Source: Rosa chinensis
Lineage: Eukaryota > Streptophyta > Magnoliopsida > Rosales > Rosaceae
Reading direction: 5' to 3'
Length of the DNA: 64,000 nt
Assembly (NCBI RefSeq): GCF_002994745.2
Contig: NC_037094.1
Location: 14,383,001 to 14,447,000, forward strand
The notes under the pieces were generated by a model. It made no database searches. It worked only from the letters and a program-made list of their open reading frames with translations, and had not been told where the DNA came from. This document shows positions 11,553-22,174 of this stretch, in pieces. Numbering within the stretch: position 1 is the stretch's first letter; every line of letters starts with the position of its first letter. Both the position numbers and the translations under genes were made by a program.

Positions 11553-12759
11553 TGGATCGAGTTATGCCAAACTCGCTCTCTTCCTAGGGCGAGAATCCAT
11601 CGAACCTATGGGTCTCCTACGCTCTCTAGTGGAACCCATGGCCTATGACGCCATTATGCCACCTTGTGGCATCACCATACCACCATCCATGGTAGTGGTG
11701 CCATACCGATCTCCTCTGGGAGGCACCATGTCCTTTTGTGGGGACATCAATCCTTGCAGACATGTTTGCAGCAGGTATATGTGATCTCGTCACTTTTAGA
11801 GGATCAAGATGAGACATAGTGGGGACAGACCATGACAATTCCTGTCGTTCATGTTGAACATTGACATTCTAATCTCCCCCTAATGACGGGAAGACTGTCT
11901 CATCAAAGTGATAATTCGCGAATCCAGCGAAAAAGAGATCACCTGTCAAGGGTTCTACATAGTGGACTTATAGTTGGAGACTTATGTCCAACACAAATAT
12001 ATATATATATATATGCATTCGTTGCAATGACTCATGTTGATGCGTTGTGGCGATGTAATTGGCACATAAACGGCACACTCAAATATGCATAAGTACGAGA
12101 TATTAGACTCGAACCCAGTCACTAGCTATAACGCAAATAAAAGTTGAGTGGCTGCTATGAGTCGTAGACGAATTAGCATAGTTGCATGCGATATTGCATA
12201 ACCCAAGCGGAAATATTGGTGCGCATAACCAAAGTCCGGGCTACCATCGTAATCTTTTAATGGTGGCTTTTCTGCGAGACCAATTGGGTGTGTACATGGG
12301 AATATGATATTTGATATCCATACCCAATGATATGCAATAGTCATCGAAGATTTTCGATGTAAACTCTCTAGCATTATCAAGTCAAATTGACTTAATGGGA
12401 TGATATGGGTAGTGAGCCCGTAGCCATATGTTCTGGGCTAGGAGTTCATCATAAGCAGCATTACGAGTGGATGATAGCACGACACTTGACCAGCGTGTCC
12501 GCACATTAACCAACACCATAAAACATCTAAGCAGTCCGCAAGTTGGTTGAATCGATCTACAAAATCCCCTTGGATTCTATGTAAGAATGGAATTATTTCT
12601 TTAGTGTCCTTTGCATAGGATGGTCTTGATCCTAAAAAAAAAAGGCTTTACAGAACGAAAGATTGGCCTTATAATCAACCAATGAAAGTTTTGGTTGAGC
12701 CAGAATGTCACAATTTTCTTTGAGAAGTAGAGAGAGGAGCCAAGTCTCCATACATGGCG

Positions 12760-13224
12760 TCAATGCCATGTATTGGCCATAGGAGGCAGGCACCGATTCC
12801 ATGTATTGGCCGTAGGGGGTAGGCAGTGCCTGCCATATGTGGCCAGTCTTGCACAATCATGGCACCATGAGGCACATGTGTAGCTCCTCTGGTTCTTACT
12901 TCTTTTCATTCTGAAAAATGGATGTCCGTGTGAAGTCTTTAATACACGGATCATCATGTCACGGCCTGGGTGTCCCAAATGGTCATGCCAAAGCATATAT
13001 ATGTTAGAATCCCATAAATCATCTCTCATGACATGGTTGGATCCAATGACTTGAATAGTGGTTGCATACAACCCATTAGAGCGACATATAAGTTTCTCTA
13101 ATACTCGTTTATGTCCGTAGTTATTAAAGGTGATGCAAAGGAACTCTTGTCCGATGCAAAGGAACTCTTGTCCATTCTCACAATGTGTTTCCACATGAAA
13201 ACCATTGGCTCTTATATCTTTCAA
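12760..13224 (-). pseudogene. Copia GAG-pre-integrase region
   Basis: The frame contains LWHDHLGHPGRDMMIRVLK with HPFF following, the GAG-pre-integrase zinc-type motif of copia polyproteins. A short internal duplication (QEFLCIGQEFLCI, about 13130-13160) and downstream stops show decay. Integrase proper (11600-12700) has only scattered short frames. Confidence 0.75.
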
Positions 13225-13662
13225 ATAAAGTTCGAATTAAGGTATGTCCAAGACATTAAGTAAAAGAATCGACACTTTATTAATAGCCAATGATTACATC
13301 AAAGTTTCTTAACCAAAGTCTAATCCAAAAATAAAAGTCAAACTTAGACAGATTGTAGTCACTCAATCCGTTCGGTGACTCCAATCAAATATGACCAAGA
13401 AAGTAGGAAGAGATGTCGGTTTCACTTGGCTCTCTTAAGTACCACTAATCTCAATTACTTTCCTAGACATCATGCTTAATTAGGTGAGCCAAGTGAAAAA
13501 GAGTTAAAACAAAATGTCATTTATTGATTTAAGGCTTAACTGCCATTACATAATTCTTGGAAATAAATTAAAGACTATTCTAAATAAAAATCTGCGGCAT
13601 TTTGTCTTCATCGCCAGATTTAAAGTTTTCTTGAACTCGATGTCTTGATCACTGTGAGGCAG

Positions 13663-14554
13663 CTACCTTCTTAGGTACATTGCAAACTCAGGCCCATTGA
13701 TCAAACGTTCCATATCAGAAATAGATACCATGAAGAGGATTCTCCCTTGATTGAGGCGCATTGGCGCAATGTGCATGGTCCCTAGGACCTGAGGCGATGG
13801 AAGATTATGACCATGGCCAACATTGGCTCTATGGTTTCCAACCTTTAGTCCCTCAAAATCACGGCTCCTATGATGGCGTGATTGTCGCCTTTGGCGACTA
13901 CCTTCATGAACATTTCTATCATATGGATCACGACATCTATGGCAACTTTCTCTAGCCATGGGACGATGCTCTGGATCGCTATCTCGAAGCCTATCAATTT
14001 CTCTTCTCACAAGCTCGTTGTCTTGCCTTTCAGTAATTTCCATAGCTTCAATAAGCTTTTGAAAGCTTGTGATCCGTCTTGTATTTATATGAGTTCGAAA
14101 TAAATCATAGGACCTCTAGCATAGACAGGGAAGGTATTGAGGGTTTTCTCAATCAATTGTTCTTCTGTGATTGTCTTGCCACATAAATGCATCATCCCTA
14201 GCCTGTGATGCAGAGAGCTTCCGAATAAAATTGTATGACTGTATCAAAGTCAGAGAAGCGAAGATCATTCCATTCTGCTTCTAAATTCAGAAGGATGGAG
14301 TCACGAACATTGCCATCCTCATTCATGAACTCAAACTAAAGGTCTCTATCCATATGACGCATCATTAGGGAAAGTGTCCTGGAATTGTCAATCTCAGTTT
14401 GAGGGTCTGGAGCAGTTCCTTCAGAACAAAGCTCTTGGATTGTGTGCAATAGATCACGAGAAATAAGATGGAGCTCAAAGTCCTGAGCCCACAATAGGTA
14501 TCTTTTTCCTGCATAATCCAATGGAACAAAATTGAGTATGTTCGAGTTTGACAT
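13663..14554 (-). pseudogene. Copia gag
   Basis: It starts at 14554 with MSNSNILNFVPLDYAGKRYL and continues LLWAQDFELHL...LMMRHMDRDL, a copia gag N-terminus (UBN2-like). The frame breaks at 14336. A later segment (13663-14043) is rich in Arg/His, like the nucleocapsid tail. No intact CCHC knuckle was found. Confidence 0.75.
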
Positions 14555-14719
14555 CCTGAAAAATGGTGAAACAAGAACGAATTAGTTTCGGAGCTAAACT
14601 TCCACGAAAACTAATGATAATAAGATTTCCGAGCTATGCTACCAAGAAATCAATTTCCAATAATAATTGGATTAGACCAAACAATGATGTTTTAATATGG
14701 TCACAATTTGATGCTTACG

Positions 14720-14835
14720 GATGCTCTTAGTCCGAGCATTATGAACACTCTTAGTTCATACGAACTCTCTTAGTTCGTTTATTATGAACACTCTTAGGTC
14801 ATTGGCATGAACGCTCTTAGTTCGTTTAACGTGAA
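14720..14835. repeat. Short tandem CTCTTAGTTC repeats
   Basis: A degenerate unit around GAACACTCTTAGTTCATA recurs about five times in the copia leader (for example near 14726, 14746, 14766, 14786 and 14811). It is noncoding. Confidence 0.6.
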
Positions 14836-14959
14836 TCCCCACGATTCTGCTTATAAATACTCAAAACCATCTTCATATATTTCAAAAATTCTGCAACAAA
14901 TAAATGAATTTAAAATACAAGAAAGCAGCAACTTTAATACAAAATCTTACATGATGGTA

Positions 14960-15330
14960 CGGGGCTTGAGAACACGCGCGTGTTGGAGCAGGTGTGTTGG
15001 GGCAGCAGCAACAATTAGCTGTGGCGGCAGTAGCTTGCGGTAGCAGCAGCACCGCAACAGGCAAGCAGCAGCAACAACGAGTGGCAGCAAACTGCAGCAG
15101 TAGCAATCGGTGGCAGCAGCAAATGAGCAGTAGCAACAGGGCAACAGCATGTGTGTATGACGGGGCAGCAGCGAGGTAGGCTGGCTGGCTGGCGCGCAAG
15201 GGGCAGGCTGCAGGGCTGTAGATGTCACGCTGGGGAGCTGCGGGGGCAGCAGGCAACTGTGTGCAGAGGCTGCGGGGGCAGTAGGCACGCTGGTGCGCAG
15301 GTGTGCAGGGGGGCAGCACCGGCGCATTGA
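14960..15330. repeat. GC-rich CAG/GCA triplet-like tract
   Basis: Dense GCAGCAGCAACA/GTAGCAGCAG wording, GC-rich in an AT-rich setting, lies between copia gag and the 5' LTR. Open frames on both strands are poly-Cys/Leu/Ala low complexity and not credible proteins. Confidence 0.7.
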
Positions 15331-15490
15331 GGAGTCTAGAGCTTGTTGCAGGGAGTGGCAGTGGGCTGCAGGGCGGAAGGTAGGGCTTCACGGGCTAGGG
15401 CTTGCGGCAGATTTTGGTGATGAGGTTTTTTTTTTTAGGGTTTTGTTTTTTTTTTCTTTTAGGCTAGGGTTAGGGCTCGTGCTGATAACG

Positions 15491-15667
15491 TGTTATAGAG
15501 AATTGGAATTATGTTTATTATTGATAATAAGAGCCCTTTATATAGGGAGTTACAAGGTACACAAATGGTAATAGAATCCGAATACAATTGAATACCTAGA
15601 ACATTTTCCTATTATAACTCTAAACTCTAGTTTGAAGAGGCACACATGATGTCGACATCCTTCAACA
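15491..15667 (-). repeat. 5' LTR of copia element
   Basis: On the minus strand it starts TGTTGAAGGATGTCG and ends CTCTATAACA (TG...CA, 177 bp), followed by CGTTATCAGCACGAG, a primer-site variant seen in copia elements. A TATA box (CCCTATATAAAGG, near 15535-15547) is present. It ends 336 bp before the ATG at 16004 and points away from that gene. Confidence 0.7.
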
Positions 15668-15754
15668 AATTGATTAAAGACTTAGCCTGGAAACAAGCAT
15701 CCAAGTCATCCAAAGTCGTAGACTTTGTCTTGCAGCAAGCACGCACCTAAATTA

Positions 15755-15870
15755 GAACCAAAAGTCTAGAAGACTATCAAGTCATCAAAACGTCTGTACT
15801 ATGCAAGTTTGACTACACTTTCCTGGATGCTAAGCTACCCCCGTCATCTATCAAACACTATATATACCAC
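15755..15870 (+). promoter_or_regulatory. Promoter of LEA-1: shared block and TATA
   Basis: AGTCTAGAAGACTATCAAGTC (15764 onward) matches the block upstream of the other LEA genes. A TATA box CTATATATACC lies at 15858-15868, about 140 bp before the ATG. Confidence 0.6.
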
Positions 15871-16003
15871 ATAGCAGTACCAACATTGTCACAAACAACT
15901 TCACACATACTACACTTGCTCAATTCCTCTTATACTTTCAAAACTTTCTTTTGAAACAGGAAAAACATAACATTTTCTTTCAAGGCTTCCGAAGAAAAGA
16001 AAC

Positions 16004-16627
16004 ATGGCTGAGAAGAACCAACAGTTGCTTGCATCAGCAAATGGCTACTCCAGAAAGGATGAAGAATCTGCCACCTTGAAATCCGAAGATGAGCTCAAAA
16101 GCCAAAAGAGAATCAAATTGGCTATGTATATTGGTGGTTTCATTGTGTTTCAGATCATAGTGATGACCGTATTTGGTCTCATTGTGATGAAAGTTTAGAC
16201 CCCAAACGTCAGGTTAGGTGCCATCAACGTCCGAAGCCTCAACTCTGTCCTTGCCACACCTTCATTTGACACAACCCAAATCAAGGTCAAGAACACAAAC
16301 TGGGGACCCCATAAGTTCGATGCAAGCATTGCAACGTTCATGGACCAAGGCGTGGCTGTGGAGCAAGTTAGTATTCCTAAGAGTAAGGCTGGCATGCATT
16401 CCACCAAAAAGATTGATGTCACAGTGAGTTTGAATTCCAATGGATTGTCAAGCTCAAATCTCGGAAGTGATCTGAATGGTGGGATCTTGACCCTCGGCAG
16501 CCAAGCTAAATTGACTGGAAAGGTTGAACTCATGTTCATCATGAAGAAAAAGAAGTCGGCTAATATGGACTGTACTATAGCATTTAATCTATCCTCAAAG
16601 GCAGTCCAAACTTTACAATGCAAGTGA
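16004..16627 (+). pseudogene. LEA-1: LEA_2 (NHL-type) gene with one nonsense codon
   Basis: One 208-codon frame runs from MAEKNQQ to the conserved end TLQCK. It is broken only by TAG at 16196-16198, right after the membrane helix (VMKV*), where paralogues have AAG (VMKVKTPK). Everything after it stays in frame: NTNWGPHKFDA, STKKIDV, GKVELMFIMKKKKSANMDCT. Compared with paralogues, about four residues are missing near SFDTTQIKVKN. As it stands it would make a 64-residue tail-plus-anchor peptide. It is most likely a pseudogene; readthrough or a sequencing error at one base are alternatives. It belongs to the plus-strand subclade (KKKKSA near the C-end), like LEA-5 and LEA-8. Confidence 0.9.
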
Positions 16628-17926
16628 GCTAGAGACTGCATCTTCAGGATTGATCAAGACTAGTTCTGGATTTGTTAATTTTTTTAATTCATTCATTATA
16701 TTTTCTGTATAAGGTTGTTCAATTTGTTTTCCTTTACATTATTGAATATAGAAAAAGAGATCCTTTTAAAATTTAAATGTAGCTCCTAAAGTAAGCTTAA
16801 AAATTTTATGGGGAATGATAGTTTTGCAGAAGACGATCCACCCTGACATTGAAATATGACAATGTTAATTTGAACCAAAATTGGTGTTCTTCACCCTGAC
16901 TTTGTTTGAGAGTTCAGAATTTGGACACAAAATTGTAACCTAAAAGATATGAATTTTTCAACTTTCTCCACGCATACAACAACTAGGTCTAACAGTTAAT
17001 CCAGAACAAAAAATCAAATGAATTTAACTGATTGATATTGATAAGCAATTAAGCTTAATTAGAAATACCGTAAAAATCAGAAGTTCCTCCATCGCGATTG
17101 TACAATATGAGAAAGCTGGATGTGATGCCTAATTTGATGATTCCCCTTTTTCTCTCTAGAATCCCTAGTTAGATCAATCCCTGTCGCCATGAGAGGAAAT
17201 TGGAACCTAACTCTCTATTTCAGAGTTTTCAAAACCCGCGAACAGGTGGAAGGCCACATTTGGTCCATTATATTTAGGGTAGTTTGCACATTCACCCCAT
17301 GTGGTTTTTCATTCTTACATTTGGCTCTTTTTCATCGATGAGGATTTTTTGGGGTCTGACATTTGGCATTTTGATGTTTGAAGAGGATGACAAATGATCT
17401 AAGCAATAACTTACTAGGAAATGACCAACTTCTTTTAACATTTTGGTATTGTTATACACTAGTTCAAAATAATGTTAAACATTGTCAATACATGGATTTC
17501 CTCTACCTTTATATTAAATTAGTTCACTTGATGTATTAGTAAATTAGTACACTAATGTACCATAAATGAATACTAAACGTGATTGATTGTTACTGTGTTT
17601 TGCAAAGAGTATTCCCTCCTCTGTTATTACTCTGTTCTCTTATGTAAATCAGGTATTCTTGCCTCTATAGAAAATCAAACATCTATTTCTATATTCAATC
17701 ATATAAAACAAGGCAAAACAAAACAGCAGCCTTCATTATAGCTATACAACAACTCCAAGGAGTATTACATATCCCAAAAAGAAAATGAATAAGTGATTAA
17801 CAACCAAGTAAAAAGAATCAAGAACTAGTCTTGATCATCTTGCAATCCAAAATCAGAGTAATATATAAAGCGCCATTTCAATTCCAATATCTGTCCCGGA
17901 CTGCTTGGCTTCTGTGTGATCGACGA
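16628..17926. other. Intergenic, convergent LEA-1/LEA-2
   Basis: AT-rich 3' flanks of two convergent genes. GGTATTCTTGC at about 17651, on the plus strand downstream of LEA-2, recurs behind LEA-3 and LEA-4. No further gene was seen. Confidence 0.6.
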
Positions 17927-18565
17927 TCACTTGCATGTTAAGCTTTTGACCGTCTTTGCTGACAAATCAAATACTATAGTGCAGTCCATGGAGGCATTCT
18001 TATTCTTCTTCATTATAAGCATCAACTCAACTTTTCCTTTCAATTGAACTTGGCTAGTCAGCGTCAACACCCCGCTGCTCAATTCAGTTCCAAGAGTGGA
18101 ACTGCTTGACAAGGCATTAGTATTCAAAGTCACCTCAACATCGATCTTCTTGGTGGAACGCATTCCGGCCTTGCTCTTAGGGATAGCAACCTGCCCAATT
18201 ATAGCACCTTGGTACAAAAATGTGGCAGTACCTGCATCAAACTTGTAAGGACCCCAGTTTGTGTTCTTGATCCTTATCTGGGTTGTGAACTTTGTGTCGA
18301 ACGAAGGTGTTTCAGGAACAGAGTTGAGGGTTTCAACACTTATCTCTCCCCACCTAGCCTTTGGGGTCTTGACCTTCATCACGGTGAGACCAAACACAGT
18401 CATCACTACGATCTGAAACACAATGAAAATACCAATATAGGTAAACAACTTGATCCTCTTCTGGCGTTTGAGCTCCTCGTCGGTTTGGAAGGGTGCCGAT
18501 TCATGGTCAGTAGTTCTGGAGTAGCCAGTTGCTGATGCATAGGTCTGCTGTTTCTTCTCTGCCAT
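17927..18565 (-). CDS. LEA-2: membrane-anchored LEA_2 protein
   Basis: The product is 212 residues from a single exon. An in-frame ATG 16 codons upstream (18613) exists, but the start at 18565 (MAEKKQQ) aligns with all paralogues and is preferred. Layout: polar tail 1-40 ending in basic KRQKRIK, membrane helix about 41-63 (FTYIGIFIVF...), then an extracytoplasmic LEA_2 domain about 75-205. Conserved features include KNTNWGPYKFDAG, a GMRSTKK basic patch, a NAS sequon at about 190 and two Cys (MDCT, TCK). It is similar to proteins named 'late embryogenesis abundant At1g64065-like'. The family is tied to membrane stress and immunity roles; the exact function is unknown. Confidence 0.95.
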   Translation of the reverse strand: MAEKKQQTYASATGYSRTTDHESAPFQTDEELKRQKRIKLFTYIGIFIVFQIVVMTVFGLTVMKVKTPKARWGEISVETLNSVPETPSFDTKFTTQIRIKNTNWGPYKFDAGTATFLYQGAIIGQVAIPKSKAGMRSTKKIDVEVTLNTNALSSSSTLGTELSSGVLTLTSQVQLKGKVELMLIMKKNKNASMDCTIVFDLSAKTVKSLTCK

Positions 18566-18680
18566 CACTCTGAGCGTCTTGAAAGCTTCAAAAGAAGATG
18601 TATTGTTTTCCAAAATATGAATAGGATGAACTGAAGAAGAAATGTGATATTGGTTGTGGGAATGTTAGCTTCTGCTGCTT

Positions 18681-18782
18681 GTATTTATACTAGTCTCTGA
18701 GTAACCGTTCTGAGTTTCGTGAAAATCAAACCAAACTCCCCATAGGTTGAAGTGATTGGCTTCCCTAGTCTTCTAGATGTGG
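18681..18782 (-). promoter_or_regulatory. LEA-2 promoter: TATA and shared block
   Basis: GTATAAATAC on the minus strand at 18681-18690 is about 120 bp before the ATG. Upstream, ACATCTAGAAGACTAG and CACTTCAACCTATGGGGAG (about 18738-18782) match the block of LEA-3, which links the two as a close duplicate pair. Confidence 0.6.
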
Positions 18783-19872
18783 CTATTATTTCCCCGCTTA
18801 TAGAACCTTCTTCTCTACACATTTGGAAGCCGCATATCATACTTGATATTTGTTTATAACCCTTAATATGTGTAACCCTTAATATATACATACTAAGCTC
18901 GTTTTCAAGTCAATGTGACATAAAATGAAGTTTGGTATCATTGAAATTATCTGAAGGAATTGATATTTGTATTATACAACGCGTGATGTAATTTGCACTC
19001 TTCTAGTTGACTTGAGACCGGTCAAGAAAAGAGGGCTTGAAATGACTGAGAATTATGGGAGGTGGCTTTACAACGGTCTGTTTCTTTTGGCAATTTGTTA
19101 TTGCTTGCGGGCTAAAGCATCTAGTGCTCTTTGTCTGTTGCTACTCCTTTATTTGGTGACAGTCAGAGTCATGGATAAAAACATATATATGACGTAATTT
19201 GGCATTACACATTGAAGATTGAATGTAACTTCATTGAACAAGCCCGTGATTTCAAATCAGTGCTTCTAGTGACTTGGGTTTGCGCCGAACATTTAATAGG
19301 GATTTATCACGAGTAGTATTGAATCAAAAGTCATGTAATGACTACATGTTCTGTATCTACCTGAACTTGAAAAGTCATCAAAATTATACATAGCTCATGG
19401 ACTTCAAAAAAAAAAAAAAAACAATCAAAATGGTGAATTGAACATTTGCAAGATGTATTCCATTCTATCTGGCGAGTCTACCGTCTCCACAGCTTCCTGG
19501 CTCCTCCTCAAGCCTTCTAGTGTCACTCTTCGCTTGGGCCGTCTCGCGAAGATCTTTGATCAGCATCGTCAATATAATTCAATGTATCAAAATCTTGATG
19601 GCAAGCAAAGCATTCCAATTTATGCAAACTCAAATATATTATTTTGGTGAGAGATGAGCTCTTCATTAGTAGCTCGTCCCTCTCATATGCTGAAACCAAT
19701 TATCAATAGACAAAGTGGATCGATTTTAATGTAAAAGGTTTATAGACGGAGTTAACAATTTTAGGATGCATATACTACTCGGAAATCAAAAGATAAAAAT
19801 GGAAAAAGGAATGTACGTACCTTGAATCAGGTCGAATGCAAGTGGATATGACCCGATTTGGTCTTGATGTTA
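18783..19872. other. Intergenic, no gene seen
   Basis: AT-rich DNA. The small frames at 18967-19197 and 19438-19650 lack family resemblance or supporting context. Confidence 0.5.
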
Positions 19873-20214
19873 GGTCATCTCTGATAGGAGGGCCAAACTG
19901 GACTCTCTAGCTTTTTTAAAAAAAATTATGGACTCCGGCAAGCAAAAGGTCATAGGGCTAAAGGTAAGTCTACGTCCAAAGGGGGGTGGGGACTGGGGAG
20001 GGCTGAAAATAGCCCCAAATGTGACTCTTGGGCTCTAGCAAGACCCACAGACAAACCCAACATATTTAAAGGGGAGGGGCTGACGCATGCATGGATGAAT
20101 TGATTTGAAAAGAAAATCAACAGCTCATGTTACACAACCGTTGTAATCCAACGGTAGACAATTATGTTATCAGCCTATCAATTATGCCATAATTCTACTA
20201 TCAATAATTTAATT

Positions 20215-22053
20215 AGAAAATTACACACAGGTGTCATTTTGAGACTTTAATTATCCATAAGGCCACCTAGTATTTCTTGTATATATAAGGTCACTTTCAT
20301 CTTCAATTTATTTTTGTCTTGACTATTTTGCCCCTCCACAAACAAAACAAACAGTCTCTCACTCTCTCTCTCTCTCTTAAATCAAAACCGTATCTCTCTC
20401 TCTCTGTAAAATCCAACTGCAATTCTCTCCCTCCCTCACTCTCTCAGCCATGAACCACCGTGCATGAACCACCTACCAGTCCTCGCCGAACCGGTCTGAG
20501 TTGTTCCTCAAGTACCTAATACCGGAGCCCTAGCCCAAATCCGAGACTAGCAAATCAACAACTCCAGATCTCACAAAATCAATTGGATCTCCCATATCTG
20601 TTCGACTCTGCCGTTGTCTCCCTTCGCCAACTCTTGTCTCCCACAGATCACTGTTGCCACCGACGGATTCCCTTGCTTCTCCCACAGATCGACAGCGACG
20701 ACATTGTCTCGACCATCGAAGGAAACTCCAACCCGGCGACGATCCCTGCCAAATCTTGCCTCTCTCCAGCGTCGCCAAACTAGAACTCCGATATAGAATG
20801 TCGAACTCGACGAGACCCGGTCTATCCGGTGTGCTGTCAAAGCCATCCAAGACGAAAACTCAGACCTTCACCGGCGACAACGACTTCTCCCCTAACTCAT
20901 TGACCGCCCGAGCTGCATGTCGATCGCTTTTAGGAAGCTTTTTTTTATTGCATATTTTCTTTAGCTGAATTTCATTTCAAATTGAGATAATGTTGCATAA
21001 GAAACAATTGAGGTGGAAGAACTGTGAACTCTTTTTTTTATGTGCTAATTTTTGTTGTCAATTTACTTAGGTCGATTGCAAATTAAACATATTATGATCT
21101 GATGCAATTTTTTGTTTTTATTCTCACCCTAAATATGTATGGTAGCATGATTCTTGTAGTTAATTGTTAACTGGGAGGTATTGTATAGCTTTCGTCTAGT
21201 TTATCGTACCATTTTACAAGTTTTAGTTTTATATTAGAGTTTACAACGTGATCTTGTTTGTGTGGATTCATTTAGCAGTTTGAAATTTCTTTTGGTAACG
21301 TGATCTTGTTTGGTTGAAATCGGAGTGTATTTGGTTGAGAGTAACTTTTTTTCTACTTGGTAGTAGCTTTTGGTTTTTGTGAGAGCAGGTCTTAGTGTTT
21401 GTTAGTGTAGTTTTTGTTTTGCTTGACAGTAGCTTTTGGTGATGGTGAGAGTAGCTTTTGTTACTGGTGATAGTGGCAGTAGCCATTTGTTGCTGGTGAG
21501 AGTATCTTTTTGTGTTAGTGACAGTAGCTTTTGTTAATGATGTTAGTAGCTTTTGATTTTTGGGAGCGTATCTTTAATTGGTGACAGTAGCTTTTGTTAA
21601 TGGTGATAGTAGCTTTTGTGACTTCGCCGAAAATCTCACCAGCGTAGCTTTTGTTGCTAGTGACAGTAGCTTTTATTGTTAGTGATAGCAGCTTTTGTGA
21701 CCTTGCCGGAAGTTGCTGGAAATTTCATCAGAGTAACTTTTGTTGCTAGTCATAGTAGCTTTTTGTGTTAATGACAGTAGCTTTTGTGGTCACGCGGAGT
21801 TTGCAGGAGACTCGCCGGAAGTTGGTCGGAGACCTGCCAGAGGTCTGCCGAAGTTGACCAAAGACCTCGCCAGAGAGGAGAGAGAGAGAATGATTGTTGA
21901 CTTTTTACTCTTGTGGCATTTATGTAAATATGTTAGTTTTTATATCCAAAATATAAGACCATTTTTAATGTAGTGGCCTTATGAGAGAGAAAATTAGTTG
22001 GTGGCCTTATGACTAAAAAAACATTTAAAGATGCACTTATATGTAATTAACTC
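20215..22053. mobile_element. Mutator-like non-autonomous element, possible gene capture
   Basis: Flanked by TAATTTAATT at 20205-20214 and 22054-22063 (9-10 bp target duplication). Ends are imperfect inverted repeats: AAAATTACACACAGGTG on the left, TTAATTACATATAAGTG as the reverse complement of the right, both running on to ATAAGGCCACC. The inside has (CT)n, a GC-rich exon-like stretch 20440-20930 open on both strands, and a degenerate GTAGCTTTTG repeat field. No transposase was seen. The GC-rich part could be captured host exon (Pack-MULE style), but its source was not recognised. Confidence 0.7.
21360..21800. repeat. Degenerate GACAGTAGCTTTTGTT repeats
   Basis: Around fifteen variants of AGTGACAGTAGCTTTTGTTA, with spacing of about 20-40 bp, lie inside the Mutator-like element. 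They are interspersed with GCCGGAAGTTG-type pieces. Noncoding. Confidence 0.7.
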
Positions 22054-22174
22054 TAATTTAATTTACGATTTTGTATCATTAATTATGTAATATGTAATTT
22101 ATGAAATTAAATGTTGAAATAAAACTTTTATTCATCCTATCTAAAAAAAAAAAAGAAGCGAACCAATTCTCCTA

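Larger units (their letters stand above)
11055..15667 (-). mobile_element. Decayed Ty1/copia element, 3' truncated
   Basis: Minus-strand order from the right: 5' LTR (15491-15667), long leader (14580-15490), gag (from 14554), GAG-pre-integrase (about 12900-13220), linker and start of RT (11086-11552). The rest of RT, RNase H and the 3' LTR are missing beyond 11055, where the Tat LTR begins. The linker/RT part is closely related to the copia element at 41832-44215. Integrase is barely recognisable in 11600-12850, and stops are common throughout. Confidence 0.85.
19873..22140. mobile_element. MITE-like element (copy A), interrupted
   Basis: It starts GGTCATCTCTGATAGGAG. The next 340 bp match the element at 34168 (shared AATAGCCCCAAATGTGAC, CATATTTAAAGGGGAGGGG, TTTTGTATCATTAATTATG). 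The match resumes at 22064 after an insertion (20215-22053) and stops at about 22138. The right terminal repeat (GAGATGGCC in copy B) is missing. The superfamily is unsure; the ends resemble hAT-type MITEs. Confidence 0.6.

Noticed and set aside
12000..12014. (TA)n run
   Set aside because: Simple microsatellite in decayed copia DNA; same for 42427-42453.
14882..15391. 169-codon Cys/Leu/Ala/Pro-rich minus-strand ORF
   Set aside because: It comes from the GC-rich triplet-like repeat in the copia leader.
18566..18613. Upstream in-frame ATG of LEA-2 giving 228 residues
   Set aside because: All paralogues start at the MAEK methionine, and the 16 extra residues have no counterpart.
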